Below are positions 20,801 through 33,120 of a DNA stretch of 64,000 nucleotides, one piece after another. The stretch covers positions 1,520,972 to 1,584,971 of the forward strand of contig CM074814.1 of the NCBI GenBank assembly GCA_037447605.1. The letters run 5' to 3'. This DNA comes from Zygnema circumcarinatum (taxonomy: Eukaryota; Streptophyta; Zygnematophyceae; Zygnematales; Zygnemataceae). How positions within the stretch are numbered: position 1 is the stretch's first letter; each line of letters opens with the position of its first letter. Below the pieces are notes generated by a model. The model was not told the DNA's origin. It saw nothing but the letters and a program-made list of their open reading frames with translations, and did no database searches. Both the position numbers and the translations under genes were made by a program.

Positions 20801-23800
20801 ATGGCCGCGACCGTGGCATCTTTTCCGTCTGCTTCCGCATACGTCGGAGCAGGTGCAGATGGATGTGCTACACTTCGCGACTGCATGGTAAGAGATAACA
20901 TTCTCCTCGATTTCGTGATGATTTGGAGGTGCTGCCTGTACCGCCTCATTTCTTGGCGGTAGTCAGCAACTCATGCAAGACTTGAAGCGCTCTGATTAAG
21001 AAAGTTGGAATATATTGTGCGGCTTATGTATTGGATGACAAACCTGCAGTGATTGCTCTTGTACAGGCAGAATTTCAAAGCAGTTCAAGTGCTTTATATT
21101 TTTTCTTTTGTGCGGTATTAAAAGTAGTTCAATTTTGTAAAGAGGATTTCACTGTCACATTTATCTCTCCTCTCCTCTCCTAAAGCCTTCTAGTTCCGGG
21201 AGATGCTGCTGTCTTTCTTCACCTTTTAGAGCATGCCTCTCCTAGGGATTGAGTATTGGAGCAGGTTCAACGAAACAAAGGAAGGAGAACATAAGTTGGA
21301 GCCAATGATAGCAATTGTTTGGCTGCGTGGCGAGTTATGTGGAGGGGCTAACGTTGCTGCATGGCTTTGCAGGTGCACGTTGCAGCACCCTCTGCTCACA
21401 CCTCTTTTATGAAGAAAGCTCAGCTTGGTGACCTTGTTTCGGCTCAAAGAACATGTCACTGCGCCAGAACGGAAGGGAGACGCAACAAGACAGCTGCGCA
21501 ATCCATCTCGGTATCTTCGTCTGAGCCGGCAGTCTCCAGTAACATGGAGGTGAGGACTACTTGGCGAGTACTCATTGGATTGCATTTAGTCAAAACGAAA
21601 AAAATTGCTTCGTTTCATGTTAGAACAACAGGCGAACTACGTGCTTTAGGTTGTGTGATTTTTTTTTCTCGCCCTATGTTAGAGACTAGACCGAGTGCTC
21701 TGCCCGCGGTGAGTGCGGCCAATGGTTGCCTGATGTCAGAGCTGCTTGCATGCCAATCTTCGGTTTTTTGTGTGCAGGCATCTGAGGAAAACGATGGAAC
21801 AACGCCATCTAAGTGAGTGGCAGCGTTACTTGCGCTAGAGACCGTTCAAAGAATTCTACGAAATGCCAATGGTTGCTCTCTCTGGTCTATTCATGCATAA
21901 ACCTACCTTTTTTTGCTTCTATTATTTCCAAATTGTCTTGTTGACTACAATGAGCAGTGTGCGATTTCTTTATGAGTTACCATTCTCTCTGAGAGAAGTG
22001 CCTCATAGTCTCGTATGCATATTGCCCACTGCAGGATCTCTGACAAGCTCAAAAAGCTAGGCCTCATTGAGCGTGCATTCGGACCATCAGGGCTCGCCCA
22101 TTTTCAGAAGACGAGGGCATCCGCAACTATGAATCCTGCTTTGGCCATGCTGATTGCAAGCAATAGTGTCCCTGGCGAAGGGAATGAAAGCCATAAGGAG
22201 GTCGTAGGGTCCAGTCCTGCAACGGACTTAGTGATTGGCAAGCACAGAGAGGCTGAAGATCAGGCTGTCCCAAGAAAGGAAGAGGCTGAGGACAAGACCA
22301 GAGCTCTGGAGGAGCGTAGACGGGAGATTGGGATCTTGATTGGTCAGCTGGAGGCCATTCGCCTGCATGCTTTGGATTTGGAGCAGCGATTCTCTCATCA
22401 CTTCAAGGATGCTGACAGGTGCCAAATCCTTTCACTCTCTTCAAGAGAAGTGGACTTTCTACTGTGCAGTGCCATGATGGCGTTTGAATTGGTGGAGTTT
22501 TCACAGAAGTTTGCAGTCTCCTTTTATCCTAGTTGTGGAGTGAATTTCGAGGAATAGCGCTAAAAAGGCGAGTGTCATTCTGTATGAAATACACAATTCT
22601 TAAACCCGATGCTGATTATATTTCACTTTGGGTATGTATGTATGGTTGAGTATGCAGACGATTTCGGGACAGTGCTAGGAATCTTTTGCACTATATGGCT
22701 CTCCGCAATATGGACGTTCGCAAGCTGCAGCAGGTTCGTATCTGTTGTGAAGTACCGCATCTGCTTTGATTGCCGTCGGTTTGTACATTGGTCTACCTCT
22801 ATATCTTAGCTAAAGAGAAAATGTTTGTTTTTTTTTGTGAGTGAGCAGTTCGTCAATAGGCAAACCTGACCGTTCAAAGTGAGGAACTAGTTTCGGCAAG
22901 AATTCATTTTCACCGTTCTGACACAACAGGTTGTGAAGCTTGTGCAGTCCCTAGCGGATTTAGGGTTGTCATCCCTTGGCCAGGTGGAGGCTCACACGCT
23001 TGCCTCCATCCTGGCAGTGACACACATCCTGCGCCTCATGCTGCGAGACTTGCCATCGTCAAGCATGGCAGAACAATCAAGCAGAGTATACGAGGTAAGA
23101 CCACCTCTCTAGTAGTGATTGTTTATGGACATGCTTTATTTGCCTATACGAAATGAGCAACATTGCTTATCAGTTGTTGAATGTCGTGTGTTAGTTGTTT
23201 TGGAGGACACTATGGGCATGAGAAAGAGAATTAAAGAAAGAGAATATTGGGGATTGATATGAGAGAACAAGGCTCTTGGCTATTTGGTTGGCCAACAAAA
23301 TCTTCAGTAAACAAAATCTTGATCAAGTAGTCCTATTCTCTTTGAGGGCGTCTCATGGAGTCGTATAGTCCTTGTCCAGATGCACAAGCGCGGCCTCGCG
23401 CTGTCGACTTCAGAAATTCTTGAAGCCCTCCCACCCGCTCTTAACTTCAACCAGGGGGATCGACAGCTAGAGATCAACACAGAAGATTTGCTGGGACCTA
23501 GTCCTGAGAGCCGCAAGACGCATATTATGGTCACTCTCCCAACGGAGGTACAAAAAACCTCCTCCCCAATGGCATTGGGATAGCAGCCACGTGAAGCTGT
23601 CCTGCAGGAGTTGTGCCAGCCAGTAACATTGGAAGTTTTGGAATTGCAGGCAGCAGATGACAGGAGCTTGGTGCTTAAGCTTCTCGAAGCAGGGATGAAT
23701 GTGGCGCGGGTCAACTGTGCTCATGATGACCCCATCATATGGGGCCGCATCATATCCAACGTGCGACGTTGCAGTGTACAATTAGGGCGCCCCTGCAGGT

Positions 23801-26531
23801 ACAGCACAGTTTTTTTTCCACCCAACTCCTCATCACAGAAAAAGTCCCTCATAGCAGCGATTAGGACGAGGCTGAACCTGCCACTCGGACTCTGAGCATT
23901 GCGTCCTTCAGTTAGTAATATTCTCGAAAGGATATTGCACATGGCGAGACGACAGGCAAGTGACTCAAAGCAGTACATGTTGGTTTGCAGAATCATTATG
24001 GATCTCGGAGGGCCTAAACTCCGCACAGGCCCTCTCCAGTCCGGTGCGCAAGTGGTTAAGTTGAAGCCTCAGAAAAATGAGCTCGGAAAGCGCTTGGGAC
24101 CGGCGAAGGTTTGGTTGGCAAAACCGGATGCAAAGCCGCCCTCCCAAATGGCTGAAGGATTGACTCATCTTCCCATTCTCGCGCCTCCGGGATGGCTGAA
24201 TGGGCTTCGGGAGGGAAGCTCCGTTTCATTTACTGACACTCGAGGAAAGGACAGGACTCTTCGCATTGTAGGAGTGGTAGAAGGAAGGGAAGGATCAGGT
24301 CTTTTGGCAGAGTGCGAGAAGGGAGCGTATGTCCAGACTGGAACTAAGGTTTTCTTGGGAGGGCAGGAAATGCTGAAGAGAAGCAAGAAGAAAGTTGGGC
24401 AAGGGAAAGTGGCAGTTGTGGGTGATCTGCCGGCTATTGAGTCTGCCATTGTGTTGAAGAAAGGAGACACTTTGATGCTCGTGAAAGGCTCCTCTCCTGG
24501 GTCGCCTGCGGAATATGACGAGGAGGGCAATGTTATTAGAATTGCACGGGTCTCCTGCGCACTTGAGCAGGTCTTTGACAGTGTGAAGGTGGGCATGGCT
24601 TCATCCCATTTTAGATTTTTTTGCGCTTGTGGAGTGTATTGCAGATGTGAGAGCAAAGGAGACGAAACTCGTAGAAGCATAGGGGTAAGCAGAGGTCTGT
24701 GAGGCAGGAAGCTTATCATCATTTTTTAATTGGGTGACAGGTTGGAGAATCGATCAAGCTGGATGATGGTAAGATAGAGGGCGTAATCACTGCAGTCTCA
24801 CCCGATGAATTTACCGTGAAGGTTACTCGCGCAGCACTCAAGGGCTCAAAACTTAAGGCGGAGAAGGTGGGTTACTTTTCACATCTGAAGATTGTGCGAG
24901 TCAACTTTGCCATGTGTTGTGCACATATCTCTTTACATCTTTACTGACAAATAAGTTATTTATTGCTGTAAGATAACCCCCACAAGTGCCTGTCGTATCG
25001 GGATTTTCTTTTTTGACGTGATGCGTTTGCCTTGATTGTTATCGTCCCACCTGCAGGCGATTAACCTGCCTGAGAGCGACCTCAAGATTCATGGATTGAC
25101 AGCGAAAGATTTAGTGGATTTGAGCTTCATTTGCGAGCATGCGGATATGGTGGCATTCTCCTTTGTGAATGATGCGAATGACGTGGCTATGCTTCAGGTC
25201 AGTGGAAGCTCTTGAGGAGGTTTATGATTCTTGCAATCGCTCCCTAGTACACACCTTCCTCGCACTGGTGGAGGATCCCCTTTCGAAACAAGAGTTTTGA
25301 TATATGCTTCTAATGTCTGTTTTTATAGGATGAGCTGAAGAAGAGGAATGCGGAGGATCTGGGACTTGTACTCAAAATCGAAACGAAGAAGGCGTTTGAG
25401 CAATTGCCTTGGATGCTCCTCCAGGTTAGACCAGAGGCATTCATCCACTGTTTGAGGGGAAATGCTGTTATAAGGGTTAAACCTATGCTGTACGGTCCAT
25501 CCTTTCGGCTTATGTATGCTGCTGCATATCCTTTCTCCAAGCTTAGCTCTCCTTGAAAGGCTTCTCCTGTGTATACCCTATGCAGGGAATGAGGTCTCCC
25601 AATCCCTTAGGAGTGATGATTGCTCGAGGCGACATGGCTGTGGAGTGCGGGTGGGAGCGTCTCGCGGAGATTCAGGAGGAGATTCTTTGGTGCTGTGAAG
25701 CTGCCCACGTTCCCGCCATTTGGGCAACACAGGTGCTGGAGGGCTTGGCAAAGGCGGGCCTGCCCTCCCGGGCTGAGATCACAGACGCAGCCATGGGAGA
25801 GAGGTAGGCGCTTTACCTATTTTCTCTTTGCGTTTGCTCCGGACGGACTTGAGCAGTTTATGGCAAGATCTCTTAATTTCCCCGGCAACGGATTGTCTCG
25901 TCAGTCATAGCTAAGAGCTGCAAGTTGAGAGTTCTATGTAGTGATGCGGAGGATAGTGGAAGTAGCCTCGTTTGATGTTTACGGAAGACCGTTGCATTAT
26001 CCGTCTGCCCGCGCTGTTTCTCTCCCCTCTTTCCCTCTCGCTGTCTGTGACTCTATCTCTCTGACTGACAGCGTGAACCATTTGGGTTCTTGATGTTCAC
26101 GGAGACTCCCTTCCCTTAGCGTTGCATTGTCTATCTGTCCTCTCTCTTTCTCTCCCCTCTCTCCCGCTCCTCTTTGCCTCGCACTGTGTGTGTCTCTCGC
26201 TGACTGATAGCGTGAACATTTGCATTCTTGATGTGCACAGAAGACTCTCTTCCCCTACCGTTGCATTTCGTCTGCCCTCTCTCCTCCTCCCCTCCTCCTT
26301 TCCTCCGTTTCCCTCTCTCTCTTTGACTAACATAGCGCACGCTTGGAGGGCTGCAGGGCGGAGTGTGTGATGCTGAACAAGGGCCCCCACGTAGTCCTGG
26401 CGGTGCAGACACTGGACGACATCCTGCGGCGCATGATGCTGCATCAGACCAAGAAGCAGTCCATGCTGCGGCCCCTGCAGCTCTCCACGCCCTTCATATC
26501 GCTCATGCCGCCAGGACCCTCCCCTTCTTAA
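20801..26531 (+). CDS. Divergent pyruvate kinase-like protein, probably plastidic, 14 exons, 857 aa
   Basis: Resembles the plant 'pyruvate kinase family protein' of the Arabidopsis At3g49160 type, with a long N-terminal region before the kinase core. Exons: 20801-20887, 21373-21549, 21778-21812, 22035-22418, 22679-22733, 22930-23094, 23380-23547, 23650-23798, 23991-24588, 24741-24866, 25057-25197, 25329-25424, 25586-25803, 26357-26531; phase is kept. The first 88 residues are rich in A/S/T/R and poor in acids, like a plastid transit peptide. Residues about 100-357 form a helical extension ([29 protein letters not shown]). The core shows [11 protein letters not shown] (about 374), [10 protein letters not shown] (about 410), an enlarged B domain to about 606, KIE with the catalytic lysine (about 712), [10 protein letters not shown] (about 735) and WATQVLE. 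Canonical RLNFSHG is altered, the SGETA threonine motif is replaced by MLNKGPH, and the usual C-terminal regulatory domain is absent. Catalysis of phosphoenolpyruvate to pyruvate is therefore uncertain. Confidence 0.9.
25970..26335 (+). repeat. Three-unit tandem repeat in the last pyruvate kinase-like intron
   Basis: Units start at about 25974 (TTGATGTTTACGGAAGACC), 26090 (TTGATGTTCACGGAGACTCC) and 26228 (TTGATGTGCACAGAAGACTC). Each runs through GTTGCATT, a CT-rich tract and a CTGACTGA(C/T)AGCGTGAAC tail. Unit lengths are about 116 and 138 bp. The tandem fills most of the 553-bp intron and ends just before the acceptor. Confidence 0.8.
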
Positions 26532-27554
26532 GCCTTACTCCTTAGGGACCCCTTCTTGATGTTTGTTGTTTTCTTTGTTTGTTTAATGAAGCTTAATGAA
26601 GTTAAGTAGCGGCGTAGGCCTAGCGGCTGGAAGCTGAAAGCTGAAAGCCTCCGTCTGCAAGGGGAGAGATCCCCGTTCATAATGATGATTAAGTAGGCAC
26701 TTTCGTGTGCAAATGCTTTTTTGTATTTAAATAAGAGCTGTTGGTAGACGGCCAACCTAAGCAGCCTCTGTATTGGCGTTCAAGTTTACAAAACGACTTT
26801 GTCAAGTTAGGACTCGGGTAGCATAGGGCTTGATGAGCATTGTAAAGTCTTCGTTAAACAAATACTTTTTGAATACCATCACCTGGGCCTCAAATGCAGT
26901 GTGTAGTTGCACCATGGTACAAACCACCCAAAATATCCTAAGAATCCAAAACCAAGCATCTCAAAACCGTCGGAACCCCCGATATCCTGACGACCCCGTG
27001 GTTCTGGAGCAACTGAGCAGATGAGAAGTCCTCGTCTTTGGCACAAAGTTCACTATTCACAAAACAACAAGTTGCATTGAGTGCACAAAGTTCAGAACAA
27101 GAGGCGCGTTAACAACAAAACTTCCCATCCCGAACCCTACCAAGCTATCCATAAATCCCACCCCCAATTTTGAGGGCCCATAGATCTTCCTGTAAAGGCT
27201 GTGAGACATGCTTCTTTGGCAGTCCAACGCCCCGCCCCCCTCATCCATTGGAACCATAATAAACAAACGATACGCTGTGCGTGAAGAGCACATGAGCTCA
27301 ATTCCGGAGTTCACCGTTCCCAAATCCACCCACAATGTCAGAGGCCGAGGCGGCCCTCCGAGACTGCAAGCAAATTTGAAAGGATGATTTTAGCCGGATA
27401 ATGCAAGAGGAAAGAGGGATGAACGAGGGTAGGCGCTGCCATAGCAAAGGGTGACAATTTAAGCTCCTCCACTAGGGCAGGCGTGGGTGGCGGCTGCATG
27501 GCAGAAAGAGCTCCCCCAAGTGGGCGAGAGCTATCAAGGAAGCCCATGAACTGT
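26532..27554. other. Convergent spacer between kinase-like and lipase genes
   Basis: Expected to hold the 3' untranslated regions of the two convergent genes. A small imperfect duplication (AGCTGAAAGCTGAAAGC) lies near 26633. No coding exon or RNA gene was recognised. Confidence 0.45.
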
Positions 27555-30500
27555 TCACTGCTCCAAGTGGTCAATGACGTGAGAGATAATGCTGGCACCC
27601 TCTGAGTGCAACCAGCTGCTCTCCACCTGCAGCCGCCATAAAGTGCACAAGGTGTGAATATGGATTGGAAGTGTCAACAGGGTGCAATATGGCATTTGCA
27701 ACAATAGAAACACTCGCACAGTAGGGAAGGCATGCTCCCCCCCCCCTCTCCCCCCTAAATGCCTGCAATATTCCTGCACATGTCTGAGGTCCGCTACCTG
27801 AATGAGAGCATGCGCCATAAAGGGCAGTCTCGCCTGATGAAAGCTCACATCCACCCGCTTCCATGGCATCTGCTGCAAAGCACTCACAATGGCATCTGCA
27901 TGCCCATCCAACTTTACACCATCCCCTATAAGCAAAGAGAGCGCTCGTAAGAAGTCCCCATGCCATCCTCTTCTAACATGCTTCATAGAAATATGGCCTA
28001 TGCATTCTGCCAATTACATGATGCCGAAAAGAGTTACAGCACTTGACACATACCCTCCAGTTCCGTCAGTTTTGGCAAGCTTGCAGTCCTTTGTATGTTG
28101 CTTTCGCCCGCTTCTTCCTCACTCTCTAATGACCTCCCGCTAGAGGACGGCTCCGTTACAGGGGGCAGCTCCTCCACTCGCATCACATAGCGATACTTCG
28201 GATCAGCCTCCTTCTTCGGCACCTGCAAAAGGTACTCAGTTACTATTCCATGAATCTTTATCCTTTCATTGGTGGGGAAAAAGGCAACAGTCTATGGGGC
28301 CTCAGCAATTGGACATCATCCATAGGCAAGAAAATTTGATAAGAAATGCACAAGTGGCCTTACCACCGGCATTTCAGTCGCTCGTCGAATTGAAGCTGTC
28401 CTCCATCCCACCATTTCTGCAGTACGGAATGAAGGAAACTACTTCTCGCCCGTAAATCGCACTGAAACAGGAGACTCCCTCTTCTCTAACACCCTTTGTC
28501 TGCCTCTTATAAACCAGAACAAAAGGAAGGCTATGAAGTAGACCAGATCATGGAATCAAACCTTACAGACACCATTCACGTGTATGTCTTCGGCAAGAAG
28601 GCAAATGCTGCAAAACCCTTATCGACAGAAGGAGAATCAAATACCCTCCAATAACTCAGACCCTGGACATCACAGGCAAATAATCATCGCTTCTTGACCC
28701 ATCACTAAATAACAACCTTCAGAACCAACAGAACGCGCATATGGATACGATCCCAGCCAGTATTTGCATAGGCCGTTCGTTGCTTGAAAGCCTTTAAAGC
28801 AGATCTGCACCAAACAAACCCTAAAGCGGACATTCAATCTCAGCATGCAAGCTAATGTAAAAAGGGAGAAACTACCTTTCAAATAGCAAGATCCTTAAAA
28901 AACAAGAGAAAAGAAAAAACAAGACAAAAATACCTGCTCCTAACTCTGAATTAGGACCAAAACAGCTGCTCCAAAACTACGAACGATTCTGTGTAGCTTT
29001 CATGTAAGGACCAGAAAGAAGGAGAGAGGGCGAAAGAGAGATGGGGAGAGAGAGGGAGAGACAGGGAGAGAGGGAGAGAGAGCGAGAGAGAGAGAGAGAG
29101 AGGCGAGAGAGTGGGAGAGACAGGGAGAGAGGGAGAGAGAGCGAGAGAGAGAGAGAGGGCGAGAGAGAGGGAGAGGGAGAGAGGCAAGATAGTGCAGGAC
29201 AATGCAGGATAGTGCTGCAATGAGCTCACATGAACGCTCCCTCCTCGCAGTCCGTGGTCATGCGGAGCAGCAGTGGGTCCGGCCCGTCTGCCAGAAAGAG
29301 GTGTCGGCCGGTCTTACCGATGATGTACGGAGCAAGCTGCGGGGATGCCTTCTCCAAAACGCCGATTCTGAAGAGGAAAGGCAGCTGCACCTCCCCTCCC
29401 TCTCCGCTGAAAATCTAGAAAAGAAACCTCACTTCAATGCACTTTTACGGTTCAGTTCAGTTGTGAATCTGCGCCACCCATCGCCATGTGGGGAGGGAGG
29501 GGAGGGAGGGGAGGAAGTGAGGGAGGGAGGGAGGGAAGGGAGAGAGAGAGAAAGAGAGAGAGCTACCACTTACATGGCCCCGTCCCAGGGATCCAAGATG
29601 CGGTGTAGCAATAGTGACAAAGTTGACAGGCTCCAACCCGGCAATAGTGGCCCCATCCACACTCCTCTCCCTCCCACGGCCTGTCCCCCTCGCTACCATC
29701 ACATTCCCAATTGTGCCGCTAACCTCGCCCCTCCCTTCAGCCCCTTCGGCCCCTCCCTCCTCTTCTTCCTCTCCTGCTCTTTTGCCCACCTCAGAAGACG
29801 CGGGAATCCCATTCCAGTAGGACCATTCTTCACTCTCTTCCTCTGCTAGGGGAAGTTCTCCCTCGAAATTTCTCGGATCATCCCTTTGGTCGGCCATCAG
29901 CCCAAGTGAGCTCAGCATTTTGTCCATCATAGCTGCTCTATTGAAGCCCTTGGGTTTGGGGATATCAGGCCTCTCCTGCTCCTTCATTGGCGGTTGGAAC
30001 AGCTTCCCTATCGCATAGCGGGAGACGAGCCCCCCCATGGAGTGACTTACAAAGGAAATTTTCTTCAAATTGGGGTCCTCCTTGACAACACTCGACACCT
30101 GTCAGGACGAGAGCAAACAGGTAAAGAAAACAAGCATTCGATATGACATCATGCTTCACTCGCACTGTGCAAAAACCCAACCGGAATGAAAACACGCGTT
30201 GAAGCCACAAGCATGCATAGTGTCTGATGTTGTGGAGTTACTTGAAGTCAGCAATAAGAGAGAGGATTGATGAGAGTCGACTTTCGAACATAGGAAAGTG
30301 TATACCTCGCTTGCGAACATCGGCTTGCTTCTAAGCTCTCGTCAGAAGGGACAAGTTCTAAAACCACAAACCTTCAAACTGACACTAGACTGCCACTATG
30401 AATGTGATGGTTACCCCTATCATACCATGAAAAACTGCCTCCTCTCTACCTCCCTCTGTATCGCTGCACTAAAATATTTGCATACCTCTTCTGCAAGGCG

Positions 30501-32370
30501 GTTCCCCATCACATCCACACCATCAAGTGTTTTCATGAATGAGTTGCAGGTGCTCACTGGATTCCCCACATTACCAATGGCCACCAAAGAAATTCAGAAG
30601 AACGCGCTCCTTCTGCTCAGCATAAATCAGCTGACGTTCAAAGTTACTCTATTTTAAGAACTTTTTCTCCTATCTCATATCTCGTGTTGCAGTCAACTCT
30701 CTTTGAGCAAAGGAGCTCTATTGTAAAGTTTCTCAAGCAGGATGCAACACAATGAAGTAGAGCAATTTTCCAGGGGGCCGAGAGACAGAAAGGAGTGAAG
30801 TATGAGTACCATGCACTCTCATGTTGTGACCTGTCCTCGCCTGGAATTGCTCGTCCATGTATCTCCAATTCGCAGGACTGGCAATCCCCGCACACGACAA
30901 GAACATGAGTTTAACTTTTTCAGCAAAGTAGCTCAATTTAGCCGCCCGCCCAGGCGGGTGTGCCGTTACCGGTGGTCAGCCACCGGCAAAGGGCTCTCAC
31001 CGGCGACCGACGGCGTAGGAGCTCCAATAAGTTCTTAATATTGTAAGGTCAACAAGGGGCGACTGCTTAAAGGACTTGAAGTGTCTACTTGGAAGCCACT
31101 ATCTTCATGAAGACTATCCAATCGCTAAACAAAAAACCAATTAAAAAGAAAACAAACAAAAGCTCCGCACATAGAAGTGACTATGTGGCATCCCCAATCG
31201 AAGGTGGAAAACAGCTAGAGGAGAGGCACTCCAGAGAGATTTGATGAACCATGTGAAGGAAGGTGCCATTAAAGTTTCCACTAAAGCCTTTGACAAGACA
31301 GGCAACGTCCAATTTGACAGTTGGCCAAATTCATTGACCATGATTACAGACGTAAAACTGCAAAAGAGAGGCCAGAATTTGCCAGGTTATCCAACGCATC
31401 TGCCAAATTCTCCCTAAAACAGGGGAAATAGACATTGAAACAACCAGAAGAAGCCCTTCGAGGTGACAGTATTTCCAACAAGGTTGACAGGTTTCAGGTT
31501 GGTTCTGCAAACTTAATTTGCAACCGAGTATCAGAAAACAAACAGAGGTACAAACCTGCCTCCGATGCCGTTAACCAAAACAACCAGATGATCCTGTTGC
31601 TGCACCTCCCTCTCTTCTTCTCCCTCTCCATCTCCTCCATCCCGGGCAAACCCCTTCCGACAGAAGCTGCAGAACCCCAGCTTTCCCCTCTTCTGCAGGA
31701 CCCCTTCTCCAGATTCACAAAGGAGAACGTAGAGGCCCACGCCAGCTCCTACTACAAGCGCCGAATAAACTGCAGCACCTTCCGGTGACGCTTGATTACA
31801 TACTGGTGCTTGCTCCCCAAAAAGCCTTGCAAGAAATGGCCAAAGCAATGGGAGTGTGCTGTTGCTAGCTACAGCCCTGACTATGGCGCCGTTAGGATTG
31901 GCTTCAGCGTCCGAGGAAGGAGGAGTGCAGGAGGACATGAGCGGGAAAAAAGGGCGAGGGAGGGGCTTGGTGCTCAGGGGAGGCGCGTATAAGCACTGCA
32001 GAAGACGGCCGGCCCGCGCACGACCTTCCTGCACGGAGCCATGGCAGCTGCAGCCCGCGCCATGGGAGAAGGCAGAGAGCACCACCAGGCGGTGCGCACC
32101 GTCCAAGCACGCCCCTATCACTGACCGCGCGCGCTCCAGAAAGCGAGGGCTCTCCGCAGCGCTCTCCAGAACAGGCAGAAGCGCACGGCAGAGACCCGCC
32201 AGAGCCTCCGCCAGATCGGACTGCGTCTGTAAGGAGAGGGGATGCAGGGAACGCGGCAGAGGCAGAGCCAACCACAGCAGCGGGATAGCGCGGGAGAGAA
32301 GGGAGAGGGAGAGAGAGAGAGAAAGAAGGGGGGCGAGGGAGAGGAGGGGGATAGAGGGAGGGGCGTCCAA
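27555..32370 (-). CDS. DUF676-type alpha/beta-hydrolase (putative lipase), 10 exons, about 703 aa
   Basis: Serine-hydrolase of the plant DUF676 family, predicted to cleave lipid esters. Exons on the minus strand: 32370-31556, 30877-30810, 30556-30486, 30098-29574, 29384-29230, 28804-28749, 28416-28364, 28222-28054, 27925-27798, 27626-27555; phase is kept. Landmarks in order: LVVLVNGIGGSPANWRY, TLDGVDVMGNRLAEEV, nucleophile elbow SFVSHSMGGL (Ser about 338), VTIATPHLGS-like FVTIATPHLGS, TAYANTGWDQMVGWRTAS (candidate Asp), and WKRVDVSFHQARLPFMAH (candidate His). The C-terminus is SHVIDHLEQ. Compared with the usual 330-430 residues it is long, because of a 270-residue N-terminal exon and an E/G-rich insert in exon 4 between the elbow and TPHLGS. 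The start at 32370 is only the first ATG of the open frame. The opening is leucine/serine-rich, so a later start is possible. Introns hold long CT tracts. Confidence 0.88.
29030..29190. repeat. GA/CT microsatellite in a lipase-gene intron
   Basis: About 160 bp of GAGAGA/GGGAGAGA words between exons 29384-29230 and 28804-28749. On the coding strand it is a pyrimidine tract close to the donor. Open frames predicted over it on both strands are artefacts. Confidence 0.9.
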
Positions 32371-32571
32371 GAGGGCTAGACGGGAGGAAGGCGCGGCTCC
32401 AGGCTGCCATGTGGCGCCGGGAAAAGCAGACGCGTGGCAGGAGGAGCCGCCCTACTGCAGGAAGGGGCGGGCCGCCACCTGCCATTCTATGTGGTGGCTG
32501 AATTCAGTTACCGTTTGACGCGCAGGGAAGTCCTAGGTGGCGGTTGGCGAAGGACGAAATGAGGGCACTTT

Positions 32572-32697
32572 GACACGTGTCGGCAAGGAAGGGTCAGACA
32601 CGTCATGATGACGTGCTGAGTGATACGGATCTGCGTGCAGACAAAACAGCAGGCATTTGGCGCGGGGCGTACATGGTCTGCTTACGTCAGCTGACGT
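32572..32697. promoter_or_regulatory. Cluster of three ACGT-core palindromes
   Basis: GACACGTGTC at 32572-32581 (perfect palindrome with a CACGTG G-box), CACGTCATGATGACGTG at 32599-32615 (8-bp arms, one-base centre) and ACGTCAGCTGACGT at 32684-32697 (perfect 14-bp palindrome). ACGT cores are the known binding sites of plant bZIP and some bHLH factors. The cluster lies 200-330 bp upstream of the lipase start and about 350 bp from the tRNA gene, so it most likely belongs to the lipase promoter. Confidence 0.65.
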
Positions 32698-33047
32698 GAA
32701 AACTACGAACATGTGTACGAACGATAAGTCGAGTGTACGTACGGCTCGCTGTGACAAACATTAAATGGCGGAGCGTGAATAAGTGGGTGCAGTAACGACA
32801 ATACACACGGAACCGTCGTTTTGTTACACTGCCAGTCAAACTGACCCACATGGACCGCCAACGGACGGTGTCCCGTTGCATCCAGTCTGACGAGGCCGCT
32901 CGCGTGACCGTCCGTCACGCGAGTCACGCGTGGTTTCGCGCATGCTGCACATTGCATTGTATGGTGTTGTGCAAACCAAGAAAAAACCACGCATTTAGGT
33001 TTTAACATGGCGATGATTGCAAATAAAACGCAAGACATAAGTAAAAG

Positions 33048-33120
33048 TGGAGATGCGGGGTATCGATCCCCGTACCTCTCGCATGCTAAGCGAGCGCTCT
33101 ACCATGTGAGCTACATCCCC
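33048..33120 (-). tRNA. tRNA-Ala (anticodon AGC)
   Basis: Reads GGGGATGTAGCTCACATGG from the 5' end. A seven-base acceptor stem pairs with CATCTCC before the discriminator A. The anticodon arm contains CTTAGCATG, giving anticodon AGC. The T arm is CGGGG, loop ATCGATA, CCCCG, as in plant tRNA-Ala. It is 73 nt with no intron; CCA is not encoded. One D-loop base differs from the form I remember (CACATGG rather than CAGATGG). All stems are intact, so it should be functional. Confidence 0.96.

Noticed and set aside
19955-20962. 335-codon open frame upstream of the pyruvate kinase-like gene
   Set aside because: Only the bases from ATG 20801 splice in phase to the next exon. The rest is GC-rich, R/G-rich and has no domain, so it is an open frame by composition.
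31904-32485. Alternative 193-codon minus-strand frame over lipase exon 1
   Set aside because: The other frame contains LVVLVNGIGG, which splices exactly to SPANWRY. This one has no link to the hydrolase core.
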